This document shows positions 34,279 through 45,807 of a stretch of 64,000 bases of DNA, piece by piece. The stretch is from NCBI GenBank assembly GCA_047967505.1, contig CM106539.1; one strand, written 5' to 3'. The stretch is from Dipteris shenzhenensis. Taxonomy: Eukaryota; Polypodiophyta; Polypodiopsida; Gleicheniales. The notes under the pieces were generated by a model. It was given only the letters and a program-made list of their open reading frames with translations. It was not told the DNA's origin and searched no databases. Numbering within the stretch: position 1 is the stretch's first letter; each line of letters begins with the position of its first letter. Made by a program: the position numbers and the translations under genes.

Positions 34279-37179
34279 ATGGCGTCTGATTCTCTTTCAC
34301 AAATTGTCACTGAAAAGCTTGACAAGAACAACTTCCAAGCATGGAAGTTTAGAATGACGAATTTCCTTATGGGAAAAGGCTACTCGGAGTTCATTACAGG
34401 AAATGAAGAAGAACCAGTTCTTCCTAATGTTCCCAATCAACAGGAAATGCAGGCATTTAAACGATGGCATGAGAGATCCAGAAAAGTTATGTACTGGCTG
34501 TCTATCAGTATTTCAAATTCAATGATTGTGCATATTCAGGATGCAAGTACGCCAAAGGTGGCATGGGATACTTTGGCTAAAATGTACAGCACAAATACGC
34601 AAGCCAGGAAAATGCAGCTCAAGCAGGAGAGCTCAAGCAGGAGCTGCACAATGTTCAGAGAGAAAATATGAGCATCAATGACTACCACATGAAGGTGAAG
34701 AAAATTGCGGATGCACTTGCTTCCATTGGGTCGCCAGTGGATGATGACGATTTAGTTTCTGTGACCTTGAATGGTCTAGGAAAGGATTATGCACAGTTCC
34801 GGACATCCATTGCCGTCCGTGAAAAATTTCTTGATTTTGAGGAGTTGATTGCTCTTCTAATTTCTGAAGAGCAGAGAAATGGTGGTGCATCTTCTTCAGG
34901 AGGAACCTCAAAAGAAACTATCTTCTACTCAAATGCTGGAAGGGGTAGAAGCAGAGGTAGAGGAGGCCGATTTGGAGGCCGTGACAGAAATCAGAATATG
35001 CAGCAAACTCAAGAAAACCAGTCCTATGCAGGAGGACGTGGTAACTCTAGAGGCAAGGGGAGCCAAAGAGGTCGTGGTGGATGGCAGAGAGGCGAAAATG
35101 CAAACAGTAATGTTGAATGCTACTACTATGGTAAAATGGGGCATATGGCTAAAGACTGCTACAAAAAGCAGAATGACATTATGAATGGAAAATTGCAGCA
35201 AGGCAATTATGCATCCTCTGGTAGACAGGGTGATGACAGAAATGAGCATTTGTTTATGGTACAGCATATGACAAATTTTGTGACAAGTGCAAAAGAAAGC
35301 AATGATGTGTGGTATGTTGACTCAGGTGCATCAAACCACATGACAGGTCATGCTGAATGGATGCAGGATGCAAGGAAAATGGAAAAACCAGGATTTGTGG
35401 AGACTGGTGATGATACTGCACATCCTATTGTGCAGATTGGCAAAATTCCTTTGTCTATGCAGGATGGGAAAAAGAAATACTTGTCTGATGTATTTCATGT
35501 CCCGAACATCACCAAGAACCTGGTTTCTATTGGTCAAATGGTTGAGCAGGGCTTGCAGGTCAGATTCAATCCTCATGGATGCTTTGTTGAGGATATGAAA
35601 AATAATGGTCGCTTGATAGCAAAAGGAAAGAAGAAGGGCAGGATGTTTACGCTGGATGCGGACATGCTTGAATTGAGTGCAGCAATGTTTGCACATGGGA
35701 CCGGTGTAGTTGCAGATATCGATATCTGGCATAAACGCATTGGTCATGTTAATATACAGCGACTTAAATCAATGTAGGCCCAAAATATTATTGCAAGATT
35801 GCCTAAATTAAAGGTTGCAGAAATGCATAAGGTGTGTGAAGCCTGTCAATTTGGAAAACAGGCAAGGAAACCATTTCCTAAGCATGTTCAAGAGAGTAAA
35901 AAGCCATTGGAATTAATCCACTCTGATGTGTGGACTACTAAAGCTGCATCTATTGGAGGCTGTCACTATTTTGTCACATTTATTGATGACTTCAGCAAAA
36001 AACTTTGGGTGTATTTTATGAAAAAGAAAAGTGAAGTGTTTGGGCACTTCAAAGCTTTTAAAGCTATGGTTGAAAAAGAAACAGGCCTGCAAATAAAATG
36101 CCTAAGGTCAGATGGAGGGGGAGAGTACCTCTCAAATGAGTTTGAAAGGTTCCTGCAGGAGCATGGCATAAAGCAGCAATATTCATGCAGTCATACCCCA
36201 CAGCAAAATGGAATTGCAGAAAGGAAAAACAGGCATATTGGAGAAGTATCTCGGGCCATGCTAAATGAAAAAGATCTACCAGATTATTATTGGGCTGAAG
36301 CAGTTGCTACAGCAGTTTATATAATGAACAGGACTCCCACTGCAGCAATACATGGCATGACGCCAGAGGAGATGTATACTGGTAGGAAACCAGACATTTC
36401 TCATTTGAAAATTTTTGGTTGCATTGCCTATGTTCATGTGCCAGATGAGTTGAGGTCCAAGTTGGATCCAAAGGCTGAGAAGTACGTCTTTATTGGTTAT
36501 TCTCTGCAGCAGAAAGGGTATAGATGCTATAACCCTTCTACACATAAGTTCACAGTGAGTAGAGATGTTGTTTTTGATGAGATGAGCAGCTGGTATAAAC
36601 CAGTAAATGTGATGATTGATGTAGATGCACAAAATGGTAATGCTGCACAAAATTCACAGTAGCAATCACAAAATATCAGTGGACCTGCAGTGTCCTCTAG
36701 CAGTGGTTCACATACTTCGCCATGGACAGGTAGATTGAGATCAGAGAATCTCCTCAAAGCAATGCAGATAGTGGTACGCAGGTATCACAAAAAGGAAAAG
36801 AGAAGGTAGATCAGCCCATGTTTGATGTGAATGCAGGTCACTCTTATGTGGATGGTGAATCTAGTGGCTCAGAGCAGAGCATTGATGATGAGTTGGGTAT
36901 TCCTTCTGTTGTTACACCTGGAGTAAGGAAGACCAGGGATGTTTTGAGAGCACCTGGAAGTGAGCCTATTTTGCGCAGGTCTACCAGGGTTAGGTATCCT
37001 GTGGATAGGCTGAAATATGATGGATTTACAGCCATTCACTATGCCTATATGGTCAAAGTGATACAGGAACCAGAACCCACTTCTTTTGAGCAAGCCATGG
37101 GAAACGAAAAATGGGAGAAAGCCATGGATGAAGAAATGGATGCCTTGGATGCAAATGCTACATGGGAATTGGTGCCTTT
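34279..37179 (+). pseudogene. copia element 1: Gag, protease, integrase and RT start
   Basis: This is the polyprotein of the outer element up to the insertion point. Gag probably starts at ATG 34279 (MASDSLSQIV; an upstream ATG at 34264 is in frame). A 14-base tandem duplication at 34617-34643 shifts the frame; Gag resumes at 34668 (MSINDYHMKVKKIADALASI). Then come an RGG/Gly-Arg-rich stretch, a zinc knuckle CYYYGKMGHMAKDC (one Cys changed to Tyr), protease DSGASNHM, the integrase HHCC part (WHKRIGHVN...CEACQFGKQ), and the integrase core with D at VTFIDDFS, D in LRSDGGGEYLS and E in NGIAERKNR. TAG stops interrupt at 35775 and 36660, with a frameshift between 36662 and 36818. RT begins near 37077 (EQAMGNEKWEKAMDEEMDAL) and is cut at 37179 by copia element 2. 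Confidence 0.95.
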
Positions 37180-37348
37180 TGTGGGGTTAAAGGTCACTGT
37201 GCCTTAACCCCAGTTATGTACAATACTCAAACACATATATAAATGAATGAAAAAGAAGATTAGGGTGGTTCTGCACCCACCAAACTTGTGTGGCTCTCTG
37301 TCTCTCTCTCTCCTTCTTCCATTCTTGCTTCCGTTGAGAGCACTCTCA
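37180..37348 (+). repeat. 5' LTR of copia element 2
   Basis: 169 bases from TGTGGGGTTAAAGG to GAGAGCACTCTCA. After two bases (AC) the primer site TGGTATCAGAGCC begins, the classical plant copia arrangement. The LTR contains a CT-rich run and an ATATATAAATG TATA-like stretch near 37239. Confidence 0.95.
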
Positions 37349-37364
37349 ACTGGTATCAGAGCCC

Positions 37365-38777
37365 GAGTGATCTAGCTGAGCGTGCGTGAATGCTTTGAAG
37401 CTCAGCAGCTCTGTGGGAGGAAGGAGAAGCTCTGTGGGAAGCTTTGTGGGTGACTTTACTTGCATCTGAGTGTGCAGAGACCTTGGAGGAACCTTTGGAA
37501 AAGTCACTTTGGCTTTGCGAAGTGGTTTTGAGAGCCTGTTAAGAGCTTTCAAAGAAAAAGTCGTTTTTTGAGCTTTTCCCTGTTCCGTTCGATGACAGAG
37601 ACTCCGTATTGACTTGTAGAGGCAACTATTGCTTGCTTTTGGTGTCCACATTACTTCAGGAGCTTGGAAACACCTTCATTCTTGAATCCGGGATCATTTC
37701 ATTGGATTTCTGGCTCTCTGTGTCAGTTTCTGCGTTTTTTGCCCGGGTGTTGGAACTCAAGTTTGGAGCAACCATTTGCAGATCTATCAGTTCCGGTGGA
37801 CTCAGGAGGTCCTAAAACTTCTATGTTGCTCATCATTCGCACTCCGGTGGAGTTTACAGATAGCTCTGTTTCAAAAAACGTTTTTCAGTCTGTGTGTTGG
37901 ACCCAGTGATTGAGACCACGGTTTCCAAAACCGTCTGTCCCATTGCGTTCCGGACGCCCAAAAACCCCTACCTATCAGTTCTTGCGTGATTCAGTGGAGG
38001 ATTTTCAGAGCTATAAATCTCTGTGTATTCGATTTCGTCTCTCTGTTATGCATTTTTCATACTAAGGTTTTGAAACCTTAGATTTATGCCACATGGCAGT
38101 GGATAAGTGTTGACTCCCATTTCTCACTCATCGGTTGGGATTTTGGAGTTCTGGCAGAAGAGAGATATTTGCAGATTTTCTTGCTGAGTCCGATTATGCA
38201 ATGGCGCCCATGTTTTGAAGCATCTCAGGTTCTATTTTTAGTAGCGCTCATTACCGTGGGACTATGATTTCTTGGGCATACCTTATGGAGATCACTCTGG
38301 TTGCAGTTTGAGCAGTGTGCGCTCATTCGTGGTATGCATTGGGTTGCAGTGGATGATTTATAGGCCATTTGGATGCATTGCGGTCCTTGTTGGATGCGCT
38401 GATAGGCCCAAATTGCCTTGTGGGATGCTATTTTTATGGACGCTTTGCACATGGATGCTATTTTAAGCTGAGGGACAGCTTTGACACAATGCAGGAGATG
38501 CACTGATAGTGCTATGCTCTCTGGGATGAGACATTATTGATGCATATGCCAGTGGACGGTGTTTATGCTTGAGTCATTTGGCACTTATTGGCATTTTCTT
38601 TTGGGCCAGATTTGCTCATATGGATGCATAGTATATGCACATGAGTCAGATGCTTTGAGCTTTGAGTTTTTTGTGATATTTCAGTCTATTGTGGCATACA
38701 CATTTAGGTGCACCTAGTATTTGGTGTGATTCTCTCTTGCAGGCACTAGCATTTGGGATTTTGCTTTCATTTGCATC
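37365..38777 (+). other. long leader of copia element 2
   Basis: About 1.4 kb between primer site and gag start has no recognisable coding region. Short ORFs are scattered on both strands. The 3' part has many GGATGCA/TGGATGC-like words (38330-38640) but no clear period. Confidence 0.5.
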
Positions 38778-41700
38778 ATGGCATCCTCTTCCATGTCTGA
38801 AAAGGAGTTTTTCAGCATTAAAAAGTTTGATGGGACAAACTTTTCTTTGTGGAAAGAATAGATAAGGGATGTGCTTATTCAAAAGAAGCAGATTAAACCC
38901 TTGGCAGGGATTGAAGCTAAGCCTGCAAATATGTCTGAGGATGATTGGAATGAGTTGGATGCATTAGCAAAGTCTACTATTAGACTTCATCTTGCAGAGT
39001 CAGTTTATTTCACAGTAGTAAATGAGCAGACTACGGAAGATTTGTGGAAGAAACTGTGTGCCACTTATGAAAAGGAAACTGCCTCTAATAAAGTTTACCT
39101 CATGAAGAGGTTGTTTGAGCTGCAGATGAAGGAAGGGGTCTCCATTGCTTCTCACTTGAATGAATTCAATATTATTTTCAGCCAGCTTCAGGCTCAGAAA
39201 ATGAATTTTGATGCGGAGACTAAGGCAATATTTCTCTTATGTTCATTGCCATCCTCATGGGATACCTTCCGTACAGCTGTCAGTAACTCTGCACCTGGTG
39301 GAGTGCTGAAATTTGATGATGTTGTGGGTAGCTTGTTAGCCGAGGAGATTAGACGGAAGTCTATGGATGGCAACAAGCAGGATGCAGCCTTAAATGTGCA
39401 AAGGGGCAGATCACAGTTCAGGGGGAAGTCCCAAGAAAGAGGGAAGTCTCGTAGCAAATCCAGGGCACGGAACATTGAGTGTTACCATTGTGGCAAGAAG
39501 GGCCATATGAAAAAGGATTGCTACAAGCTAAAAAGAGAGCAAAGGGATAAGAAAAAGAATGCAAATTGGGGTGCAAATCAAAAGGAAGAGAGTCCAAGGG
39601 AGGACAAAGGAAAAGTGAAGATCGAGGAGATCAATGCAGTCACACGTGATAGTGACAATGATGTTCTCTTCATGTCTAGTTTATCTGCAGAGTTGCTTAC
39701 CACTTCAGATGATGCATATTCCCAGGATTGGATTTTGGATTCTGGTGCTTCATTCCATGTTACTCCCCATAGGGAATGGTTCTCCACTTATGATAGTGGA
39801 AAGACAGGTTGTGTGCATCTTGGAAATGACTATGCATGTGACATAGTGGGAGCAGGTGACATAAAGTTTTCTTTTGCAAATGGGTCTGCATTTGTTTTGA
39901 AACATGTGAGACATGTGCCTAAGCTGACCAAGAGTCTTATTTCAGTGGGTCAGCTAGATGATGCTGGTTTTCACACCACTTTTGGCTTTCAAAGTTGGAA
40001 AATTCAAAAGGGCTCTATGCTTTTGGCCAGGGGTGCCAAGTGTGGGACTTTGTATCCCTTACATGTATCAGGGGTATTTGATCATGTTGTTGCAATAATC
40101 GAGCAGCCAAGCACTTCTTTGTGGCATTGCAGGTTGGGGCACATGAGCCAGAATGGAATGAAACTCTTATGCCGTTTGGGTTATGTACCGCATTTGAGTT
40201 TCTCTGATTTTGAATTTTGTGAGCACTGTCTCTATGGGAAGCAGACTAAATCAGCCCATAAAAGAAGGGGAAAGAAAGAGTTTGAAATGCTTGATTTGGT
40301 GCATTCAGACGTATGTGGTCCCATGCCTACACGGTCATTAGGCGGGGCTGAATACTATGTGACATTCATTGATGATGCAACTAGGAAAGTGTGGGCTTAT
40401 GCTATAGCTCGGAAGAGTGATGTGTTCCAGGTATTTCAGAAATGGCTGGCCTTGGTTGAGAATCAGTTAGCTAGAATGCTTAAATGCCTACGGACTGACA
40501 ATGGTGGAGAGTATCTCTCTCATGACTTTCAGCATTTCTGTGATACACATGGGATTAAGAGGGAGCTCACATCCCCTCGTACTCCAGAGCAAAATCCAGT
40601 TGCAGAAAAGATGAATCGTACCATTCAAGAAAGGTTGCAATGCATGCTTTCCAATGCAAGTCTTTCTGGTGGTTTTTGGGCTGAGGCAATGAAGACTGCA
40701 GTGCATGTGATCAATAGATCACCTAGTAAGAGTTTGGATGGTGGTATTCCTGAAGAGGCATGGAGTGGGAAGAAGCCCTCTTACTCTCATTTGCGTATAT
40801 TTGGGTGTGAGGCATATGCACATGTGCCAAAAGAGCTTCGAAAGAAGCTAGATCCTAAGTCTAGGAAATGCATCTTTCTAGGTTATGGTGAAAGTGGAGA
40901 GATGGGCTATCGTCTCTGGGATCCAGAAGCAAAGAAGATCATACGCAGCCATGATGTGGTCTTCAATGAGAAGAAGATGCATAAGGCACCCATGAGGGAT
41001 GTGGAAATGAGGAGAATCACTTTCCAGGATGTGAATCCACCTGCATATGTTGATAGGCAGCAAGCTGTCCATGCACCAAATGTGCAAGAAATGGTACAAC
41101 CAAGTACTCCCACAGGTATACAATCAAGGGTAGATGATGGATCATCTATTGGTGGAAATGATGAGCCAAATGTGGCTGATATGCAAGTGGGACAGCAAGC
41201 TGAAATGCCCTTGAGAAGATCATCTAGAGTGTCTAGACCGCCTGATAGGTTTGTTCCAGGGGTAGACTATGTGATGCTTACTGATTGCGGGGAGCCTTCT
41301 TGCTACAGAGAGGCTATGATGCGTGAGGATCAACGCAAGTGGCAGTATGCTATGCAACCAGAGATGAGTTCACTTATGAAGAATAAGACTTGGGACTTGG
41401 TTTCTTTGCCACATGGAAAGAAAGCATTGCCATGTAAATGGGTCTACAAAATGAAGGTCACAGGTGATGATGTGCCTAGATACAAGGCCCGTTTGGTTGC
41501 TAAAGGGTTCAAGCAAGAGAAGGGTGTGGACTTTGATGAGATATTCTCTCCGGTTGTGAAGATGACCACACTTAGATGCATGCTTGGACTAGTGGCAGTA
41601 GAGGATATGGAGCTTATGCAAATGGATGTCAAGACAGCTTTCTTGCATGGGGATTTGCATGAGGACATCTACATGGTGCAGCCGGAAGGCTTTGAAGAAA

Positions 41701-42391
41701 AGGGCAAAGAGCATTTAGTTTGCAAGCTGAAGAAGAGTCTCTATGGTCTTAAGCAAGCGCCTAGAGAATGGTATCAGAAGTTTGATGCTTTCATTCGGTC
41801 CCAGGGTTTTAGAAGGAGTGAAATTGATCACTGCCTCTACACTAAAAGGGCTAAGGATAGTAGCCTGATAATCCTGGCACTATATGTGGATGATATGCTA
41901 TTGGCTAGCAAGAATACTTATGAGCTAGATGCATTAAAGGCCAAGTTGCATGAGGCCTTTGATATGAAGGATTTGGGATTTGCAGGTCATATTCTTGGTA
42001 TGCGCATCACGCGTGATCGGAGTAGGAAATTCCTTTGGCTTTCACAAAAAGAGTATGTTACAAAAGTATTACAGCGTTTCAATATGGAGGGGGGGAAGGC
42101 AGTGAGTACTCCATTGCCTCCATATGTGAAACTGAGTCATACAGATAGTCCCAAATCAGATGAGGAGAGGGCCATGATGGCCAAGGTTCCTTATGCATCA
42201 GCAGTTGGGAGTCTTATGTATGCTATGATAGCTACTAGACCAGACATTGCATTTGCAGTGGGAGTTGTTAGCCGGTATATGGCTAATCCAGGAAAGAGGC
42301 ATTGGGAGGCAGTTAAGTGCATCATGAGGTACATGAAGGGTACCAAGGAGATGTGCATTTGCTTTGGTAAAGGAGACATGCGTGTACTTGG
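38778..42391 (+). pseudogene. copia element 2 Gag-Pol up to inversion breakpoint
   Basis: One almost intact frame, starting at ATG 38778 (MASSSMSEKEFF). A single TAG at 38859-38861 interrupts codon 28, where a Gln is expected in LWKEQIRD; from 38871 the frame is open for 1193 codons. Counting from 38871, Gag (UBN2 type) comes first, then the zinc knuckle CYHCGKKGHMKKDC (204-217), protease WILDSGASFHV (DSGA near 290), and the integrase zinc site WHCRLGHMS...CEHCLYGKQ. The integrase core follows (HSDVCGPM, FIDDATRK, LRTDNGGEYLS, PVAEKMNRT). RT comes last, with CKWVYKMK, MDVKTAFLHG and YVDDMLLA (near 1005). The sequence leaves the element at about 42391, early in RNase H after KGTKEMCICFGKGD; the last codons of the ORF to 42452 are inverted foreign sequence. 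Confidence 0.95.
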
Positions 42392-42946
42392 GCAAACTTC
42401 TGCCTCAATAGCATTTTCACATGAAGGATATCTTCATCACTATCACTTGTGATGATCAAATCATCAACATAAATGACAAGCAGCATAATCCCTTTCTCTG
42501 TTTTTCTCACATAGAGTGAGAAATCTACCTTGGAAATCTGAAAGCCAATAGTGACAAGATACTGTCCTATCTTGTCAGACCATGCTCTAGGTGCTTCCTT
42601 CAAGCCATACAAGGCTTTCTTCAACCTGCAAACAAACTCAGGATGAATAGCATGAACATAACCTGCTAGCTACTCCATAAAGACCTCTTCTTGCAAATCA
42701 CCATGCAAGAAGGCATTCTTTACATCCATCTGATGTAAAGACCATCCCTTTGATGCAGCCATAGCAATGGCTGCTCTTATGGTTGCCATCCTTGCAACCG
42801 GGCTGAAAGTTTCTTCATAATCAATGCCATATGTCTGTGCATACCCCTTGACAACTAATCTTGCCTTGTATCTATTCATAGAACCATCTGCATTGTGCTT
42901 GATCTTATAAACCCACTTACAGCCAATTGCATTCTTGTCTTTAGGC
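42392..42946 (-). pseudogene. RT middle part of copia element 1, now inverted
   Basis: On the minus strand, from 42946, the RT of the outer element continues exactly where it was cut at 37179. It has [37 protein letters not shown], a TAG at 42670-42672, KKALYGLKEAPRAW and the catalytic box YVDDLIIT. It ends at LLRQKF near 42392. The next RT codons (KDLGELRYFLGIEV) are found at 43620 on the plus strand, so the segment has been flipped relative to the rest of the element. Confidence 0.93.
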
Positions 42947-42951
42947 AAAGG

Positions 42952-43120
42952 TGAGAGTGCTCTCAACGGAAGCAAGAATGGAAGAAGGAGAGAGAGAGAC
43001 AGAGAGCCACACAAGTTTGGTGGGTGCAGAACCACCCTAATCTTCTTTTTCATTCATTTATATATGTGTTTGAGTATTGTACATAACTGGGGTTAAGGCA
43101 CAGTGACCTTTAACCCCACA
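42952..43120 (-). repeat. 3' LTR of copia element 2, inverted
   Basis: The reverse complement of 42952-43120 equals 37180-37348 by eye over 169 bases. On the minus strand it is preceded by the purine tract AAGTGGGAGGT (43121-43131) and followed by the CCTTT target copy. Confidence 0.95.
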
Positions 43121-43173
43121 ACCTCCCACTTAAAGGACAATGTGCCTTTAAGGAAGAACAACCAGTGAGCATA

Positions 43174-43619
43174 TTATCCAATGCCCTTCAATACATGACA
43201 ATACTCAAACCGCTGACTAGGTAGACTCTTCGTCAGCATATCTGCAGGGTTATCATCTATATGAACCTTGACAAGGTCTATGCGCTTGTCCTCAAGTACC
43301 TCCCTGATGAAATGGTACCTGACCTCAATGTGTTTGGTCTTTGCATGAAAGACTGGATTCCGTGCTAGCTGAATAGCACTCATGGAATCACTATGCAATG
43401 TCGGTACACCTGTATGAATCCCCAAATCTCCCACTAGCCGATCAAGCCATATAGCCTCCTTGCAACCCTCTGTGGCTGCAACATACTCAGCCTCTGTGGT
43501 AGACAAAGCCATGCACTTCTGTGCACGAGACATCCACGACACTGCACCACCTGCAAAGGTGAACACATAACCAGAAGTGGATCTCCTACTATCCACATGC
43601 CCTGCATAGTCTGAATCTG
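43174..43619 (-). pseudogene. RNase H end of copia element 2, inverted
   Basis: The minus-strand frame starts at the breakpoint with DSDYAGHVDSRRSTSGYVFT, the usual copia RNase H beginning. It continues through MALSTTEAEYVAATEG, SAIQLARNPVFHAKTKHIE and ADMLTKSLPSQRF to its natural stop at 43174, 43 bases before the purine tract. It completes the Gag-Pol frame that breaks at 42391. The fragment contains no stop. Confidence 0.93.
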
Positions 43620-44539
43620 TGAAGGATTTGGGAGAGCTGCGTTATTTCTTGGGCATTGAGGTGATTAGATCACCAAGTGGGATACAGCTCTTGCAGAGGC
43701 AGTATGGACTGGACATGCTGTCCAAATATGGGATGACAGGCTGTAAGCCTATTTCAATTCCTTTGGAGCAGAATGTGAAGCTGAGCGCAGATGCAGGTGA
43801 GCTTGTGGAAGACCCTACTATGTACAGACACATAGTAGGAAGTTTGATTTACATGACTATTACCAGGCCAGATTTGAGCTATGCTGTTGGGTTGGTAAGT
43901 CAGTTTATGCAGGCTCCAAGGAAACCGCATTTGGATGCGGCTAGACGCATACTCAGGTATGTGAAGTCCACATTGTAGTATGGACTATTTTATGAGGCTG
44001 GGGTTCAGATGCAGTTGCATGGATACACTGATGCTGATTGGGCTGGTAGTATTTATGATAGACGATCTACCAGTGGATATGTGTTCTCTTTTGGGAGTGC
44101 TACAGTCACTTGGAGCAGCAAGAAACAGCCTACAGTTGCCTTGTCGAGCACAGAGGCTGAGTACAGGGGTGCAGCAATGGCTGCATGTGAGGTAGCTTGG
44201 TTGCATAAGCTACTCTATGATATGCATTAGTCTACAGATGGGCCAGTTGTCATTTATTGTGACAACATGAGCAGTATACACTTGGCAAATAATCCAGTCT
44301 ATCATGCTAGAACAAAGCACATTGAGGTGCATTATCACTATGTGCGGGAGAAGGTTTTACTAGGTCTTATTCATCTAGTTTATGTCAGCACAGAGGATCA
44401 GGTAGTTGACATATTCACGAAGGCATTGGGCGCAGAGAAGCTGCGCAAGTTCAGAGACCTGCTTGGTGTGCAGGAATTGGGATTGAGCTCGAGGGGGAGT
44501 GTTGAGATATCGAGCTCTACTCGCGATATGCCAGGGTGA
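43620..44539 (+). pseudogene. RT end and RNase H of copia element 1
   Basis: The plus-strand frame resumes with KDLGELRYFLGIEVIRSPSG, then SLIYMTITRPDLSYAVGLVS (RT end), and RNase H with TDADWAGS, SSKKQPTVALSSTEAEYRGA, CDNMSSIHLANNP and KHIEVHYHYVRE. Two in-frame TAG codons (43976-43978 and 44228-44230) interrupt it; both sit where copia proteins usually have Gln. The natural end overlaps the 3' LTR start at 44500. Confidence 0.95.
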
Positions 44540-44851
44540 CCATTGTGCATTTATGTCACCGGCTTGTTAGCTACAGATGCGGTTGGTACACCGCCCACGA
44601 ATAATAGCTGGATGATAGCTATCCTTATCTACACTAGTTCGTGGCTCAGTTAGTATGCCACCTTAGTTAGTTGAGTTTGGTTTGAGACCCACATATAGGG
44701 TTCTTCTATTTCTTTGTAATTGAGTTCTTTTGGCTTTCACAACTAAGAAGAGAAAAACTGTTTTCAGCCTCCACCTTTGTGTGTATTCCCCCATTGTGCT
44801 TGTGAGAAAGCCTCAAGTGAGACTCCTTCCCTCTCCCCCACTATCTTCACA
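44500..44851 (+). repeat. 3' LTR of copia element 1
   Basis: 352 bases, matching the 5' LTR apart from about eight substitutions and a 2-base deletion near 44526. It is preceded by the purine tract GAGGGGGAG and followed by the target duplication GATGC. Confidence 0.95.
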
Positions 44852-44856
44852 GATGC

Positions 44857-44938
44857 GTAGCAGTGCGCTGTCTCCCTATGTCTCTTCTTTTCTCCCAACC
44901 TCTCTCTCTCTCTCTCTCTCTCCCTCCCTCCCTCCCTT

Positions 44939-44969
<31 letters not shown>

Positions 44970-45100
44970 TGTTGCCATGGGAGCATGACTTCCTCCTCCC
45001 TCTCCTCTCTCTCTTTCTCTGCCTCCTGTCCCTCCCTCTCCCCTCCCTCCCTATTTCTCTCTCTAGCTTTCTCTCTCTCTCTTTTATTTCTCTCTCTAGA
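44857..45100 (+). repeat. CT/CCCT-rich microsatellite
   Basis: Runs of CT and CCCT follow a linker that copies 33285-33340 (GCGCTGTCTCCCTATGTCTC). ORFs on both strands here encode only Ser/Leu/Pro or Arg/Glu runs. Confidence 0.85.
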
Positions 45101-45402
45101 ATAAAATTTGCAAAGATGAAAATTTGAAAAAAATGCCACGAAGAAAGTTGAGATTGAAAAGTATGGTTGTACTTGCTTTTGGTCTTGCTCCTCCTCTTGC
45201 TCTTCCTTGTTGAAATGGGAGAAAGAATGAGAGGAGGAGAGTGTATATAAGAAAAGCTAGGGTTTAAGTGATTTTCTCATCTCATTGTCTCCTCTCCCAT
45301 TGGCCCTTCCATCACATTATCCTAGGGCACCAACTCAATATGTAATATGTTACTACCCTCATCCAAAATCCAGGGTATGGGGGGACAAGGTCCATATATA
45401 AT

Positions 45403-45807
45403 ATGCATGGATTTCCTTTAAAAGCTTCAAATATGCAAAGGGAAAAATATAAAAGTTTCATGTCCCCCCTCCCACAAAATATAAGGTATATACCTTGAAA
45501 AATATGCAAGATTTTAAGATTTGAACATATTTTGTATAATATGTGAGGCCCAAGGGGGGGGGCCTTTTGGATGAGGGGGGGTAAGACAAAAAATACACAA
45601 AAAATGAAAACCCATCTCCTTTCAAATTAATGTAAGTTTTTTATGTGCTACCCAAATTTCAAGGTGTGAAGACATATTTGGACCTCTTTTAGTGTAGAAC
45701 ACAACCATGTTAATTTGAATAATGTCTACTCATGGCATATTGTTAAATTCATCTCATACTCAAGATTTTGATAGGTTTTCTTGCTAAAGGGAGGTGGTGC
45801 CCTAGGC
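45403..45807 (+). repeat. dispersed repeat, copy B
   Basis: Second copy of the repeat at 630-1038, same orientation, running from ATGCATGGATTT to GTGCCCTAGG. Its 3' end is about 115 bases from the end of the FCP1-like gene fragment on the opposite strand. Confidence 0.8.

Larger units (their letters stand above)
37180..43120 (+). mobile_element. copia element 2 (nested, young), with inverted 3' part
   Basis: A second Ty1/copia element lies inside the RT of element 1. Its 5' LTR is 37180-37348 (169 bases) with primer site TGGTATCAGAGCC at 37351. Its 3' LTR is 42952-43120 but lies on the minus strand because of the later inversion. Its target duplication CCTTT is at 37175-37179 and, as AAAGG on the plus strand, at 42947-42951. 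The two LTRs look identical over all 169 bases, so insertion was recent. The RNase H end of this element lies beyond the LTR, at 43174-43619 on the minus strand, again because of the inversion. Confidence 0.92.
33382..44851 (+). mobile_element. copia element 1 (outer), complete ends, inactivated
   Basis: Ty1/copia LTR retrotransposon in plus orientation. LTRs are 33382-33735 and 44500-44851 (both TGTTGAG...CTTCACA), flanked by the 5-base target duplication GATGC (33377-33381 and 44852-44856). The primer site TGGTATCAAAGCC (33736) is complementary to initiator tRNA-Met. The polypurine tract GAGGGGGAG lies at 44491-44499. Order is Gag, protease, integrase, RT, RNase H. Its LTRs differ by about eight substitutions and one 2-base indel, so it is not very old. 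Copia element 2 is nested in its RT at 37180, and part of its RT is now inverted (42392-42946). Confidence 0.95.

Noticed and set aside
43174-43619. A separate minus-strand copia element suggested by RNase H and RT pieces
   Set aside because: One inversion of 42392-43619 places both pieces exactly at the breaks of elements 1 and 2, so no extra element is needed.
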